From contig NZ_CP011409.1 in the NCBI RefSeq assembly GCF_001267925.1, positions 310,001 through 374,000 on the forward strand: a stretch of DNA of 64,000 bases, in the 5' to 3' direction. This DNA is from Herbaspirillum hiltneri N3 (GTDB lineage: Bacteria; Pseudomonadota; Gammaproteobacteria; Burkholderiales; Burkholderiaceae_D). The notes beneath the pieces were generated by a model. It did no database searches and was not told the origin of the DNA. It worked only from the letters and a program-made list of their open reading frames with translations. The position numbers were made by a program, and so were the translations under genes. Each line of letters opens with the position of its first letter. The stretch's first letter is position 1. Below are positions 18,524-27,360 of the stretch, piece after piece.

Positions 18524-19432
18524 CTAGTAGTCTTCCAGCGCGTCAAAACGCCTGGCAAGAAAATCAATCAGCTGCCGCACCGACGGCAACAGGAAGCGCC
18601 GTGAGGAGTACACGGCGTGGATGATGCCGGACTTCGGCGCCCATTCCGGCAAGACCTTCACCAATGCGCCGCTGCGCAATTCATCGATGACCACCATGGT
18701 CGGCAGATAGACGATGCCGGCGCCCGCCACGGCTGCACGCTTGAGGGCGGTGGCGTCGTCGGTCATCAGGCGCGGCGTGTGACGGATCGATGCAGTTTCG
18801 CCGTCGGCGTTTTCCAGATGCCAGACATGCTGCTCTACCGGGATCGCCAGGCTCATGCTGGGGAAGCGGTGCAGGTCGGCGGGCACTTCAGGGACGCGGC
18901 ATTTTTCCAGCAGCGCCGGACTGGCGGCCAGGCACCAGTGGCGCACGCCAAAAATCTTCAGCACCAGATCGCTGTCCTGCAAGGGCGGCAACAATACGCG
19001 CAGCGCAATGTCGACGCCTTCGTTGATGACGTCGACGCGCCGGTTGGTCGACTCCACCTGCAAGGTCACGCGCGGGTGTTCAATCAGGAAGTCCGCCAGC
19101 ATGACCCCCACGCGACCGTGCAGCAACGCCACCGGGCAGGTCAGCCGCACTGTGCCTTGCGGCTCGGCGCGGTTGCGTTCGACGGCTTCTTGCGCCGCTT
19201 CGGCTTCGACCAGCATCGCCTTGCAGTGCTCGTAATAGCTTTGCCCGATTTCCGTTACCGACAGGCTGCGCGTGGAGCGCTGGATCAGGCGCGCGCCGAG
19301 GCGTTCTTCCAGCTGGGCGATGCGCCGGCTCAGTTTCGATTTGGGAATGCCCAGCGCGCGACCGGCCGCGGCGAAGCCGCGATGGTCCACCACCTGCGCG
19401 AAGTAATAGAGGTCGTTCAGATCTTGCGTCAT
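18524..19432 (-). CDS. LysR family transcriptional regulator
   Basis: A 302-residue LysR regulator: HTH at 1-60 ([59 protein letters not shown], cited in parts) and a periplasmic-binding-like effector domain from about 90. It belongs to the subgroup that often sits next to pirin or quinone-reductase genes. Start MTQDLND at 19432 is where family similarity begins; the frame continues 17 residues further without support. It is tail-to-tail with the pirin gene 30 bases away, and its effector is unknown. Confidence 0.87.
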   Translation of the reverse strand: MTQDLNDLYYFAQVVDHRGFAAAGRALGIPKSKLSRRIAQLEERLGARLIQRSTRSLSVTEIGQSYYEHCKAMLVEAEAAQEAVERNRAEPQGTVRLTCPVALLHGRVGVMLADFLIEHPRVTLQVESTNRRVDVINEGVDIALRVLLPPLQDSDLVLKIFGVRHWCLAASPALLEKCRVPEVPADLHRFPSMSLAIPVEQHVWHLENADGETASIRHTPRLMTDDATALKRAAVAGAGIVYLPTMVVIDELRSGALVKVLPEWAPKSGIIHAVYSSRRFLLPSVRQLIDFLARRFDALEDY

Positions 19433-19584
19433 GCGCCTTCCCTGTTTATTTTTTATGCGCACCCGATGCCGGCTGCCTGCCAATTATCGGTCCAAACGCC
19501 GTGCCCCGCTCGGCGATGCTGCGCGGGGGGAGGGGGAGGGTAGAATACGTCCCTTCTCGTCTTCTCTCGTTTGTTCTCATCGTC

Positions 19585-19860
19585 ATGAACTGCCGTCCCA
19601 ATTGCGGCGCATGCTGTACCGCGCCTTCCATCTCGAGCCCGATTCCAGGCATGCCGGACGGCAAGCCCGCGGGCGTGCCTTGCGTGCAACTGATGGATGA
19701 CTTGCGCTGTGCGATTTTCGGCCGGCCGGAGCGGCCTGCCTGCTGCGGGGGATTGCAGGCGTCGGTGGAGATGTGCGGCGATGGCCGCGAGATGGCGATA
19801 CAGTGGCTGGGGACGTTGGAACAGTTGACCGCGCCCGGCCGGAACACCGTCCCGGCCTGA
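19585..19860 (+). CDS. YkgJ family cysteine cluster protein, 91 aa
   Basis: A small protein with the CxxxCxxCC signature ([10 protein letters not shown], residues 2-11), a later C in GVPCVQL, then RCAIF, RPACCGG and EMC. These Cys positions define the YkgJ/UPF0153 zinc- or iron-chelating family. Function is not established. The ATG at 19585 begins directly at the cluster; a frame from 19501 would add 28 residues containing a hydrophobic stretch, less likely. A -10-like TAGAAT (19541-19546) lies just after an unusual purine run. Confidence 0.82.
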   Translation: MNCRPNCGACCTAPSISSPIPGMPDGKPAGVPCVQLMDDLRCAIFGRPERPACCGGLQASVEMCGDGREMAIQWLGTLEQLTAPGRNTVPA

Positions 19861-19872
19861 CGCGCATCATTC

Positions 19873-20955
19873 TTATTGCGGCAGCGCCTTGGCTGCCGCC
19901 ACCACCTTGGCGGTGTCGAAGTTGTTGATCGCCGGGATGAACTGGTTGGTGTAAAGGTCTTCCAGTTTCGGGCTGGTCTGGATGATGTTGTTGGCCTTCA
20001 TGAACGCCACCATGTTGGCGACCGCACTGATCGGAATTTCACCCCACTTGACGCCCGGTTCCAGCTTGAGGAATTCGCCGCGCGTCTGGATGATGTGCAG
20101 ACCCTGCCTGATCGCAGTGGCATCGTCGAGGCTGGAGGGTTTGGTCAGCGGGAATACTTTCCAGTGCACTTTCAGCGATCCCTGCGGGTTGGCTAGTGCC
20201 GTCACCGAACCCATGGCCACGCAGCGCAAGACTTTCTCGATGGTCTGCGGACGCTTGGCGATCATGTCGTCGCGCACGAAGTAGGAGCCGCCGAAGTTGA
20301 GCTTCTCGGCGAACGGCGAGGAGAAGCGGCGCAGCTTCAGGCCCATGTTTTCCGCCGTGGCGATCTGCGAGTCCCAGGTGCCCCAGATGTCGACGCGGCC
20401 TTTCGACAGCGCCGTCACGGCTTGCGCGCCGGAGCCGGTTTCCACAAACGTCACATCCTTGTCAGGATTGAGGCCGGCTTCGGTCAGCATGCCCTTGAAG
20501 ATCTGCACCATCTGCGAGCCGTAGGACAGCACGCCGATGGTTTTGCCCTTGAAGTCGGCGAGCGTCTTGACCGGCGACGAATCCAGCACCACCGGGAACT
20601 GGAAGTTGTGGCGCATGTTGAGGTACACCGCCTTGATCGGAGCACCCTTGGTGCGCGCGATGATGGCGGCAGCGGGCCCCATGTTGACCATGTCGGCCTG
20701 GCCGGTCAGCACGGCCTGCATGGCGGTGGTGGAGTTGGTCGGTTGCAGCGTGACGTCGAGGCCGGCGTTTTCCCAGCACTTGGTGTAGATCGGCAGCGAG
20801 GTATTGTTGACCTGCGAGGCGTCCAGCACGTCGGTACCGATGGCGATGGTGACCTTTTCACGGGCCTGCGCCTGCGCATTGACCGCTGCGGGGGCAAGCA
20901 TCAGCGCGCCGGCGGCGGCGCCGGCACAGGTAAAGGCGGCAACTGATCTTTTCAT
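19873..20955 (-). CDS. ABC substrate-binding protein, SsuA/NrtA/TauA type
   Basis: A 360-residue periplasmic binding protein with a signal peptide ending near VNAQAQA. It shows the NMT1/SsuA fold: VTIAIGTDVLDASQVNN, GQADMVNMGPAAAIIARTKGAP, LADFKGKTIGVLSYGSQMVQIFKGMLTEAGLNP (in parts) and GRVDIWGTWDSQIA. GAGGAAATC precedes the ATG. It is the last gene of an operon with CoA ligase, enoyl-CoA hydratase, TetR and acyl-CoA dehydrogenase genes. The matching ATPase and permease are 12 kb away at 32418-34102, in another unit of the same putative regulon. The ligand is probably the carboxylate degraded by this cluster. Confidence 0.87.
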   Translation of the reverse strand: MKRSVAAFTCAGAAAGALMLAPAAVNAQAQAREKVTIAIGTDVLDASQVNNTSLPIYTKCWENAGLDVTLQPTNSTTAMQAVLTGQADMVNMGPAAAIIARTKGAPIKAVYLNMRHNFQFPVVLDSSPVKTLADFKGKTIGVLSYGSQMVQIFKGMLTEAGLNPDKDVTFVETGSGAQAVTALSKGRVDIWGTWDSQIATAENMGLKLRRFSSPFAEKLNFGGSYFVRDDMIAKRPQTIEKVLRCVAMGSVTALANPQGSLKVHWKVFPLTKPSSLDDATAIRQGLHIIQTRGEFLKLEPGVKWGEIPISAVANMVAFMKANNIIQTSPKLEDLYTNQFIPAINNFDTAKVVAAAKALPQ

Positions 20956-21037
20956 GATTTCCTCGTTGGTGAAGTCCAGCATCCTATCTGTCTCCGCGGA
21001 TACCCGCAGGTACGTATCGATCCATTCCTTCAATCAC

Positions 21038-21811
21038 TCAGCGGCCCTGAAAATGCGGCCGTCTTTTTTCCAGAAAGGCATGCCGCCCTTCCGTGAAATC
21101 TGCACTGGAAAACAATTGCAGCTGGCCATCCAGTTCCAGCCCCATGACGGTGTCGAGCGAGCCCGGCAGACGCGCGAGTGCGGCCTTGGTGAGGCCGACG
21201 GCGAGCGGCGGGGCGGCGGCGAACTGGACGGCCAGGTCGAACGCAGCCTGCTGCAATTCGTCGCTGCGCACCAGCTGATCGGCGAGACCCAGGTGCAACG
21301 CTTCTTCGCCGTCGACCACGGCGCTGGTGTAGAGCAGCCGGCGCACCTGGCCGGTGCTGACGCGTTGCGGCAGCGACCATAGCAGGCCCATGTCCGCCAT
21401 CAGGCCGACGTTGGAGTACGCAGTGCAGAAACGCGCGCGTTCGCTGCACAGCACGTAGTCGCAGGCCAGCGCCAGTCCCATGCCGGCGCCGAAGGCGGTG
21501 CCATCGACGGCGGCGATCAGCGGCTTGGACATGTCGGTGATGGTGCGCAGCAGGCGGTGCGCCAGCGTCATGCGCTTGCGGCTGGCCAGGGTGTCGCCGG
21601 CGGGCAGGCTGGATAAATCGCCGCCTGCGCAGAAACTGCGATCGCTGCCGGCCAGAATGATGGCGCGGCAATCGATGTCCCCGGCCAGTCGTTCGAGCGT
21701 TTCGGTGAGCGCCTCACGCATTTCCGGCGCCAGTGCGTTGCGGCGCTCGGGCTGGTTCATGGTGACGCAGGCGACGGCGCCGCTGCGTTCCACGGTGACG
21801 ATGCTTTGCAT
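21038..21811 (-). CDS. Enoyl-CoA hydratase/isomerase family protein
   Basis: A 257-residue crotonase-fold protein. The oxyanion-hole and CoA-binding motifs are SFCAGGDLSSL (about 60-70) and AFGAGMGLALACDYVLCSE (about 106-124). The usual catalytic Glu pair is not complete: the segment after the second oxyanion motif reads FCTAYSNVGLMADMG, with Asp/Gly in place of one or both Glu. It may therefore be an isomerase, a dehalogenase-like or a C-C lyase member rather than a simple hydratase. It lies between the CoA ligase (72-base gap) and the binding-protein gene (82-base gap). Confidence 0.85.
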   Translation of the reverse strand: MQSIVTVERSGAVACVTMNQPERRNALAPEMREALTETLERLAGDIDCRAIILAGSDRSFCAGGDLSSLPAGDTLASRKRMTLAHRLLRTITDMSKPLIAAVDGTAFGAGMGLALACDYVLCSERARFCTAYSNVGLMADMGLLWSLPQRVSTGQVRRLLYTSAVVDGEEALHLGLADQLVRSDELQQAAFDLAVQFAAAPPLAVGLTKAALARLPGSLDTVMGLELDGQLQLFSSADFTEGRHAFLEKRRPHFQGR

Positions 21812-21883
21812 GTCCGCTCCTCCCTGGCGACAGGATGGCCTGCGCCGATGGTGTTTTTGCTACCGGATCAGCTGCTCTTCCCG

Positions 21884-23221
21884 TTATTCCCTGATGACGC
21901 GTTTTGCCTTGTGGGTGCTGCGCGCGAGCGTGCCCTGCGGCAGCACTTCGACGTGCGCGCCGACTTGCAGGCGCTGTTTGATTTCCTGTACCAGTTGCGC
22001 CGCCAGCCGTGCGGCGTCGGCCGACGTATCGATCTGTTCCACGCGCACGTGGATGGATTTCATGAAGCCAGCGGCGTCATGCACCGAGGCATTGATCACG
22101 AGCTGATATTCATCCCCGAGGCCGGGCGTGGCGCGCACCAGTTCTTCCACCGCCGATGGGAAGACGTTGACGCCGCGTACCACCAGCATGTCGTCGGCAC
22201 GGCCGCGCACGCCGCCGGTCAGGCGTGCATGCGTGCGGCCGCAGCTGCAGGGAGTGGCGTCGCGCACCACGATGTCGCCGGTCCACCAGCGGACCAGCGG
22301 ACCGGCCTGTTTGTCGAGATGGGTCAGCACCAGCACGCCCGGCGTGCCGTCGGCGACGGCGGCGCCGGTTTCGGCGTCGACCACTTCGGCGTAGGCGAAA
22401 TCTTCCGCCAGGTGCGGTCCGGCCTGCGCGGTGCAGTCGCCGGCGATGGGTTGGAATTCAAGGCAACCGTAGGCGTCGTAGGCGCGTGCACCCCACAGCG
22501 CTTCGATGCGGCGGCGGGTGGCGGGAATGCTGGCGCCCGGCTCGCCACCCATCATGATGCGGCGCACGGTCGAGGTAGCGGGGTCGCGGCCGCGCTTGCG
22601 CACTTCTTCGGCGAGATGGGTGATGAAGGACGGTGTGCCGCACAGCACCGTGCTGCCGTAGGTGAACAGGGTGTCGATCTGGCGTTCGGTGTCCTGGCTG
22701 CCGGCCGGAATCACCATGGCGCCGGCGCGCTGATAGCCCGCAGTGGCGCCGAGGCCGCCAACGAACCAGGTGTAGCTGAACATGCACTGCACGATGTCGC
22801 CGCGGCCGATATCCTGCGCGCGCGCGTGGCGTGCATACAGGCCGGCCCAGCGATCGAGGTCGTGTTCGCTCCAGAACTGCGGCGACGGCGCAGAAGTCGT
22901 GCCGGAGGAAAAGTGCATGCGCCGCACCTCGTCCTGCGGCACGGTCATGAATTTGCCGAACGGCGCTTGCGGGCCGATCGTGTTGATGTAATCAGGTTTG
23001 GTGGTAAATGGAAGTTTGCTCAGGTCAGCCAGCGAGCGCAGCTCGCCGACGTTCCAGTCCAGCTGCCGGAACAGCGGCGCGTAGTACGCGCTGTCCCTGG
23101 CAAGCCGCGCCAGCTGCACGCGCAATTGCGCCAGCTGGAATGCTTCCAGCCTGGCGCGATCCCAGCGTTCGGCAGGGTCGAGATGCAAGGGCGCGGCGGT
23201 GATCGGCGCACCGGAGAGCAT
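21884..23221 (-). CDS. PaaK-like acyl/aryl-CoA ligase (adenylate-forming)
   Basis: A 445-residue adenylate-forming enzyme of the phenylacetate-CoA ligase family, which activates a carboxylic acid as CoA thioester. The P-loop is SSGTTSAPSP (105-114); YGCLEFQPIAGDC, WWTGDIVV and PCSCGRTHARLTGGVRGRADDMLVVRGVNVFPSAVEE (in parts) are the conserved adenylation and hinge motifs. PCSCGR resembles the Zn-site of this family. It starts two bases after the tetR stop. It is probably the entry enzyme of the pathway. Phenylacetate itself is unlikely, since no paa epoxidase genes are present. Confidence 0.87.
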   Translation of the reverse strand: MLSGAPITAAPLHLDPAERWDRARLEAFQLAQLRVQLARLARDSAYYAPLFRQLDWNVGELRSLADLSKLPFTTKPDYINTIGPQAPFGKFMTVPQDEVRRMHFSSGTTSAPSPQFWSEHDLDRWAGLYARHARAQDIGRGDIVQCMFSYTWFVGGLGATAGYQRAGAMVIPAGSQDTERQIDTLFTYGSTVLCGTPSFITHLAEEVRKRGRDPATSTVRRIMMGGEPGASIPATRRRIEALWGARAYDAYGCLEFQPIAGDCTAQAGPHLAEDFAYAEVVDAETGAAVADGTPGVLVLTHLDKQAGPLVRWWTGDIVVRDATPCSCGRTHARLTGGVRGRADDMLVVRGVNVFPSAVEELVRATPGLGDEYQLVINASVHDAAGFMKSIHVRVEQIDTSADAARLAAQLVQEIKQRLQVGAHVEVLPQGTLARSTHKAKRVIRE

Positions 23222-23223
23222 GG

Positions 23224-23886
23224 TTATTGCTCCGCGCCGAGGCCGCGAATCGCAAAGGTGGAAATGGAATTGGCGACTGCCAGCTTTTCTTCTTCGGTCT
23301 GGTCGACGCGCGGACGGAACCAGATGGTGGTCCAGTTCAGTGCGCCGAAGAAGGCCTTCACGACGATCTGCAGGTCCTGGTCGGGTGCATGGCCTTCGCT
23401 CATGACCTGGCGGATGGTGTCGCGGAACAGGTTCTCGTACTGATCGCGCAGCACCAGGATTTCCGACAGCACTTCGCGCTGGGCGGCGGTGGTTTCACCG
23501 GCCAGATGCATTTCCAGGCCCTGCACCGCGACGCGCTGGTAGGGCAGGTGATCCATGATCACGGTGATGTGCGCCAGTGTCATGGCGCGCAGCTTGTCAA
23601 TGGCGCGGGCGTGGGAGCCAGATGCAGCACCCTGCACGGCGGCCAGGTCCATTTCCATGCCGCGCTTGTGCACGTCGAAGAACAGGTCGGCTTTCTTGCG
23701 GTAGTGGTGGTAGATCTTGCCCTTGGTGGCGCTGAGGATATCGGCGACATCGTCAATGCTGGTAGCGGCATAACCTTTTGTCATGAATGCCAGCGCGGCA
23801 GCGTCGAGAATCTCGCTGCGCGGGTCCGAATCGTCTCCGGCAAATTCATTGTTCGTCGATGTGGGACGTACTGTGTCGACCTTCAT
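23224..23886 (-). CDS. TetR family regulator of the acid-catabolism cluster
   Basis: A 220-residue TetR protein. HTH about 25-70 (ILDAAALAFMTKGYAATSIDDVADILSATKGKIYHHYRKKADLFFDVH, cited in parts). The C-terminal domain resembles KstR2/FadR-type TetR repressors that respond to CoA thioesters (FFGALNWTTIWFRP). The ATG overlaps the stop of the acyl-CoA dehydrogenase gene by one base (TAATG). As the only regulator in the cluster it is the obvious ligand for the two palindromes at 25131-25146 and 29552-29567. Binding and CoA response are inferences. Confidence 0.88.
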   Translation of the reverse strand: MKVDTVRPTSTNNEFAGDDSDPRSEILDAAALAFMTKGYAATSIDDVADILSATKGKIYHHYRKKADLFFDVHKRGMEMDLAAVQGAASGSHARAIDKLRAMTLAHITVIMDHLPYQRVAVQGLEMHLAGETTAAQREVLSEILVLRDQYENLFRDTIRQVMSEGHAPDQDLQIVVKAFFGALNWTTIWFRPRVDQTEEEKLAVANSISTFAIRGLGAEQ

Positions 23887-25055
23887 TATGCTTGCTCCTC
23901 GTTATTGAACTCGGCTTGAATCGCCCGTGCGAGCACCAGTCTCTGGATCTCCGAAGTACCTTCATAAATTTCGGTAGCGCGTTGATCACGATAAAGACGC
24001 TCGACGAGCGAAGGCTTCACGAAACCTTCTCCGCCAAATACCTGTACACCGATATCGACTGCATCGTGAGCAGCCTCGCTACAGAATAACTTCGCTTGGG
24101 CGCCGATAAGCGCGACATCCTGACCAGTATCAAAACTGCGGGCGGTTTCGTATGCAAGCATTCTACCTGCGGATAACCGGGTTGCGACATCTGCAAGTTT
24201 GAAACCTATGCCCTGATGATCGAGAAGACGCTGGCCGAAGGTGGTGCGAACCGCCGCCCGGCGCGCCGCAGCGTCATATGCGGCGCGTGCGATGCCGTTC
24301 GATTGCGCGGCCACCACGACACGTCCGACGTTGAGCGCTTCGAGCGCCAGCCTGAGCGCTTTGCCCGGTGCGGCGATCATGCAGTCGGCGGCGACCCAGG
24401 TGTCGAGCACGACGGTGCTGTTGACGGTGCCGCGCATGCCCATCTTGTCTTCGCGCGCGTCGTCGCGCACGCCTTCGGCATCGGCTGCGACCATGAAGGC
24501 GGCGATACCGCGCCGGCCTGCGCCCGGTTCCGTTTGCGCAAATACCACGTAGTATGCGCACTCGCCGCCGCCGCCGATCCAGCGTTTCTCGCCGCGCAGT
24601 CGCCAGCCTCTGTTCTCCGCTGTGGCGACGGTTTGCATGTTGGACGGATCAGAGCCGGCTTCGCGTTCGCTGAGCGCGAATGAAATCGATTTGCGTCCGG
24701 CCACCATGGCGCGGATGTAGGTATCTTTCTGGCCGGTGGTGCCGGCGCGCAGCAATGGCATTGCGCCCAGCTGCAGCGTGGCGACGATGCCGCTGGTGGA
24801 GGCACAGGCTTGCGCCAGTTCTTCGATCACGGCGCAGAACGCGGTCAGTGAAGCGCCGCCGCCGCCGTAGTCTTTCGGGATGAACATGGATGCGATGCCG
24901 CTCTCATGGAGGGCTTCAACATTTTCGTGGGGATAGCGCTGGTCGCGATCGATGGCTGCAGCACGCGGCGCCAGCTGATCATGGGCAAGGCGGTGCGCAA
25001 TATCGCGCCACTTGCTTGCATCCGGATCAAGGGAAGGTTCCCAGATAATCGCCAT
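23886..25055 (-). CDS. Acyl-CoA dehydrogenase 1
   Basis: A 389-residue flavoprotein that inserts an alpha-beta double bond into a CoA ester. The FAD/substrate segment is FALSEREAGSDPSN, the helical C-terminal domain has TFGQRLLDHQGIGFKLADV, and the catalytic Glu lies in IYEGTSEIQRLV near the C-terminus. It is the first gene of a five-gene operon (dehydrogenase, tetR, CoA ligase, enoyl-CoA hydratase, binding protein). Its leader begins at the bidirectional element 25116-25157. Together with the second dehydrogenase of the cluster it may act on a different intermediate or chain length. Confidence 0.92.
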   Translation of the reverse strand: MAIIWEPSLDPDASKWRDIAHRLAHDQLAPRAAAIDRDQRYPHENVEALHESGIASMFIPKDYGGGGASLTAFCAVIEELAQACASTSGIVATLQLGAMPLLRAGTTGQKDTYIRAMVAGRKSISFALSEREAGSDPSNMQTVATAENRGWRLRGEKRWIGGGGECAYYVVFAQTEPGAGRRGIAAFMVAADAEGVRDDAREDKMGMRGTVNSTVVLDTWVAADCMIAAPGKALRLALEALNVGRVVVAAQSNGIARAAYDAAARRAAVRTTFGQRLLDHQGIGFKLADVATRLSAGRMLAYETARSFDTGQDVALIGAQAKLFCSEAAHDAVDIGVQVFGGEGFVKPSLVERLYRDQRATEIYEGTSEIQRLVLARAIQAEFNNEEQA

Positions 25056-25115
25056 CGTCTCTCCATTGCGCCGAAGGCTCGGCGATAAGTCTGTTGTAGA
25101 GCGGCTTTACTGATA

Positions 25116-25157
25116 TTGACTTCATCTTAATATACTAAGTAGTATGAATGGAGTCAA
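25116..25157. promoter_or_regulatory. Bidirectional promoter with a central TetR-type palindrome, copy 1
   Basis: Minus strand: TTGACT (25152-25157), 17 bases, TATATT (25129-25134), driving the acyl-CoA dehydrogenase operon. Plus strand: TTGACT (25116-25121), 18 bases, TAGTAT (25140-25145), driving the thiolase-SDR pair. Between them lies TATACTAAGTAGTATG (25131-25146), a palindrome of six-base arms around four bases. Copy 2 at 29542-29582 has the same parts in the same order, so one bound repressor would block both directions. See also findings. Confidence 0.75.
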
Positions 25158-25263
25158 ATAGCATTCCGCATTATTTTCGAACACGCGTTCGCCTACTGTA
25201 CACGCGAACAAAAATTCTGTTTTGACGCAGCTTAAAACCTTCAAAAGGGGCCTGGAGGCGGCA

Positions 25264-26451
25264 ATGAGCGAAAGAGTCTTTGTCACTGGTGTCGGCATGG
25301 TGCCGTTTGCAAAGCCAAGTACCAGTGCGTCGTATGTGGAAATGGGCGCGGCCGCCGCGCGCGCCGCGCTCGCCGACGCCGGCATTCGGTACGACGCGAT
25401 CGAACAAGCCTACGCAGGATATGTGTACGGCGACTCCACCGTCGGCCAGGCGATGCTCTACGAAGTCGGCCTGAGCGGCCTGCCCATCATCAACGTCAAC
25501 AACAATTGCGCGACCGGTTCCACCGCCTTGTTCCTGGCGCGCCAGGCAATCGCCAGCGGCGCCATCGATTGCGCGCTGGTGGTCGGCGTGGAGCAGATGA
25601 TGCCGGGGCCGCTGCGAACCATTTACACCGACCGGCCGGCGCCGTTGCAGCGCTTCCTCGACACCATGGCAAGCAACCGCGGCTATGACCCGGAGCTGCC
25701 GCGCGCGCCGCAATTCTTTGGCGGCGCGGGCCAGGATTATCTGGATCAATACGGCATCGCACCGGAAACCTTCGGACGCATTTCGGTGAAGGCGCGCCGG
25801 CATGCAGCCAACAATCCCTACGCAGTATTCCGCACGCCGGTGACGTTGGAAGAAGTCATGGCTTCGCCGACCGTGTTCGGTTTGCTGACGCGCCTGCAAT
25901 GCTGTCCGCCGACCTGCGGCGCGGCGGCGGCGGTGCTGTGCTCCAAACGTTTCGCGCGCTGGTTCCATCTCGACACCGGCGTCGCCATCGCGGCGCAGGC
26001 CATGACCACCGACCGCCCCGATTCGTTCGACAGCGGCGACATGCGCAAACTGGTGGGCTACGGCATGGCGGCCGCCGCGGCGGAGCGCGCGTATGCCGAG
26101 GCCGGCGTCGGGCCGGAAGATATCCAGGTGGTCGAATTGCACGACTGTTTCACCGCCAACGAACTGATCAGCTACGAAGCGCTGCAACTGACGCCGCCCG
26201 GCACCGCCGAGAAATTCATCCTCGATGGCGACAACACCTATGGCGGCAAGATCGTCACCAATCCTTCCGGCGGCCTGCTGTCGAAAGGCCACCCGCTGGG
26301 CGCCACCGGCCTGGCGCAATGCGCCGAGCTGACCTGGCAGTTGCGCGGCCAGGCCGAACGGCGCCAGGTCGACGGCGCGCGCTGGGGTTTGCAGCACAAC
26401 CTCGGTCTCGGCGGCGCCTGCGTCCTCACCGTCTACGAAAAAACCGACTGA
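25264..26451 (+). CDS. Thiolase, SCP2/SCPx-like (lipid-transfer type)
   Basis: A 395-residue thiolase of the SCP2-thiolase branch. The nucleophile is C82 in NNNCATGS. The HDCF motif at 293-296 and GHPLGATG around 342-349 replace the paired His/Cys of classical thiolases, and there is no C-terminal CxG (the end reads GLGGACV). The ATG at 25264 follows GGAGG; an upstream ATG at 25222 is unsupported. In peroxisomes this branch cleaves 3-oxo-2-methylacyl-CoA esters. With the MaoC and SDR of this cluster, the gene set copies that alpha-methyl beta-oxidation layout. Its substrate is inferred only. Confidence 0.88.
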   Translation: MSERVFVTGVGMVPFAKPSTSASYVEMGAAAARAALADAGIRYDAIEQAYAGYVYGDSTVGQAMLYEVGLSGLPIINVNNNCATGSTALFLARQAIASGAIDCALVVGVEQMMPGPLRTIYTDRPAPLQRFLDTMASNRGYDPELPRAPQFFGGAGQDYLDQYGIAPETFGRISVKARRHAANNPYAVFRTPVTLEEVMASPTVFGLLTRLQCCPPTCGAAAAVLCSKRFARWFHLDTGVAIAAQAMTTDRPDSFDSGDMRKLVGYGMAAAAAERAYAEAGVGPEDIQVVELHDCFTANELISYEALQLTPPGTAEKFILDGDNTYGGKIVTNPSGGLLSKGHPLGATGLAQCAELTWQLRGQAERRQVDGARWGLQHNLGLGGACVLTVYEKTD

Positions 26452-26523
26452 GCCGAAGCTTGTCCCTCATCAACCCGTGAAGCGCGGCACAGACTGCGTC
26501 CTCAAGGCAATTCAGGAGAGCAC

Positions 26524-27360
26524 ATGAACAAGAAGCTGGAAGGTAAAGTCGCCATCGTCAGCGGTTCCGGCCGCGGCATCGGACGCGAGATCGCGCTCAA
26601 GCTGGCTGCCGACGGCGCAGCGCTGGTCATCAATGATCTCGATGACAGCGTGGCCGACAGCGTCATGCAGGAAATCACCGGCGCCGGCGGTCGCGCCACC
26701 GTCTGCTGCGGCGATGTCACGGCGGCGGATTTCGCGGCGCGCTTCATCGACACCGCGCTGACCAGCTTCGGCCGCCTCGACATCATCGTCAACAATGCCG
26801 GCTACACCTGGGACAACGTGATCCAGAAGATGACCGACGAACAATGGGACGCCATCATGGCGGTGCACGTGACGGCGCCGTTCCGCATCTTGCGGGCGGC
26901 GTCGGAATATTTCCGCCGCGCCGCCCGGGAGGAAGCCGCACAAGGCGTCGACGTGTTCCGCAAGGTGGTCAACATTTCGTCGGTGTCGGGCGTGATGGGC
27001 AATGCCGGGCAGGCCAATTATTCCGCCGCCAAGTCGGCCATCAACGGGCTCACCAAGGCGTTGGCCAAGGAGTGGGGACGCTACAAGGTCAACGTCAACA
27101 GCGTTGCCTTCGGCCTGATCAAGACGCGGCTGACCGAAGCGACGGCGGGCGCAGATTCTGCCGGCGCCACGATCAACATTGCGGGTAACGAGATCAAGGT
27201 CGGCGTCAACCAGCAGCTGATGCAGAACCTGGAAACCATGATACCGATGGGCCGCGCCGGCACACCGGCGGAAGCGGCCGGCGCGGTGTACCTGTTCTGC
27301 ATTCCGGAGTCGAATTACATCAGCGGGCAGATCGTGATCTGCGGCGGCGGACGTCCTTAG
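26524..27360 (+). CDS. SDR, probable 3-hydroxyacyl-CoA dehydrogenase (MFE-2/FabG-like)
   Basis: A 278-residue short-chain dehydrogenase. The cofactor site is SGSGRGIGREIA (about 14-25), the acidic residue after strand 2 is in VINDLDD, suggesting NAD preference, and the catalytic residues are in NISSVSG and YSAAKSAINGL. CAGGAGAGCAC precedes the ATG. It is cotranscribed with the thiolase and would supply its 3-oxoacyl-CoA substrate. An insert after the active site (about 195-220) makes it longer than standard FabG. Its stop overlaps the stop of the convergent acyl-CoA dehydrogenase 2 gene. Confidence 0.88.
   Translation: MNKKLEGKVAIVSGSGRGIGREIALKLAADGAALVINDLDDSVADSVMQEITGAGGRATVCCGDVTAADFAARFIDTALTSFGRLDIIVNNAGYTWDNVIQKMTDEQWDAIMAVHVTAPFRILRAASEYFRRAAREEAAQGVDVFRKVVNISSVSGVMGNAGQANYSAAKSAINGLTKALAKEWGRYKVNVNSVAFGLIKTRLTEATAGADSAGATINIAGNEIKVGVNQQLMQNLETMIPMGRAGTPAEAAGAVYLFCIPESNYISGQIVICGGGRP

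Noticed and set aside
21884..23221. Phenylacetate degradation (paaK)
   Set aside because: None of the epoxidase, isomerase or ring-hydrolase paa genes is present; only the ligase family matches.
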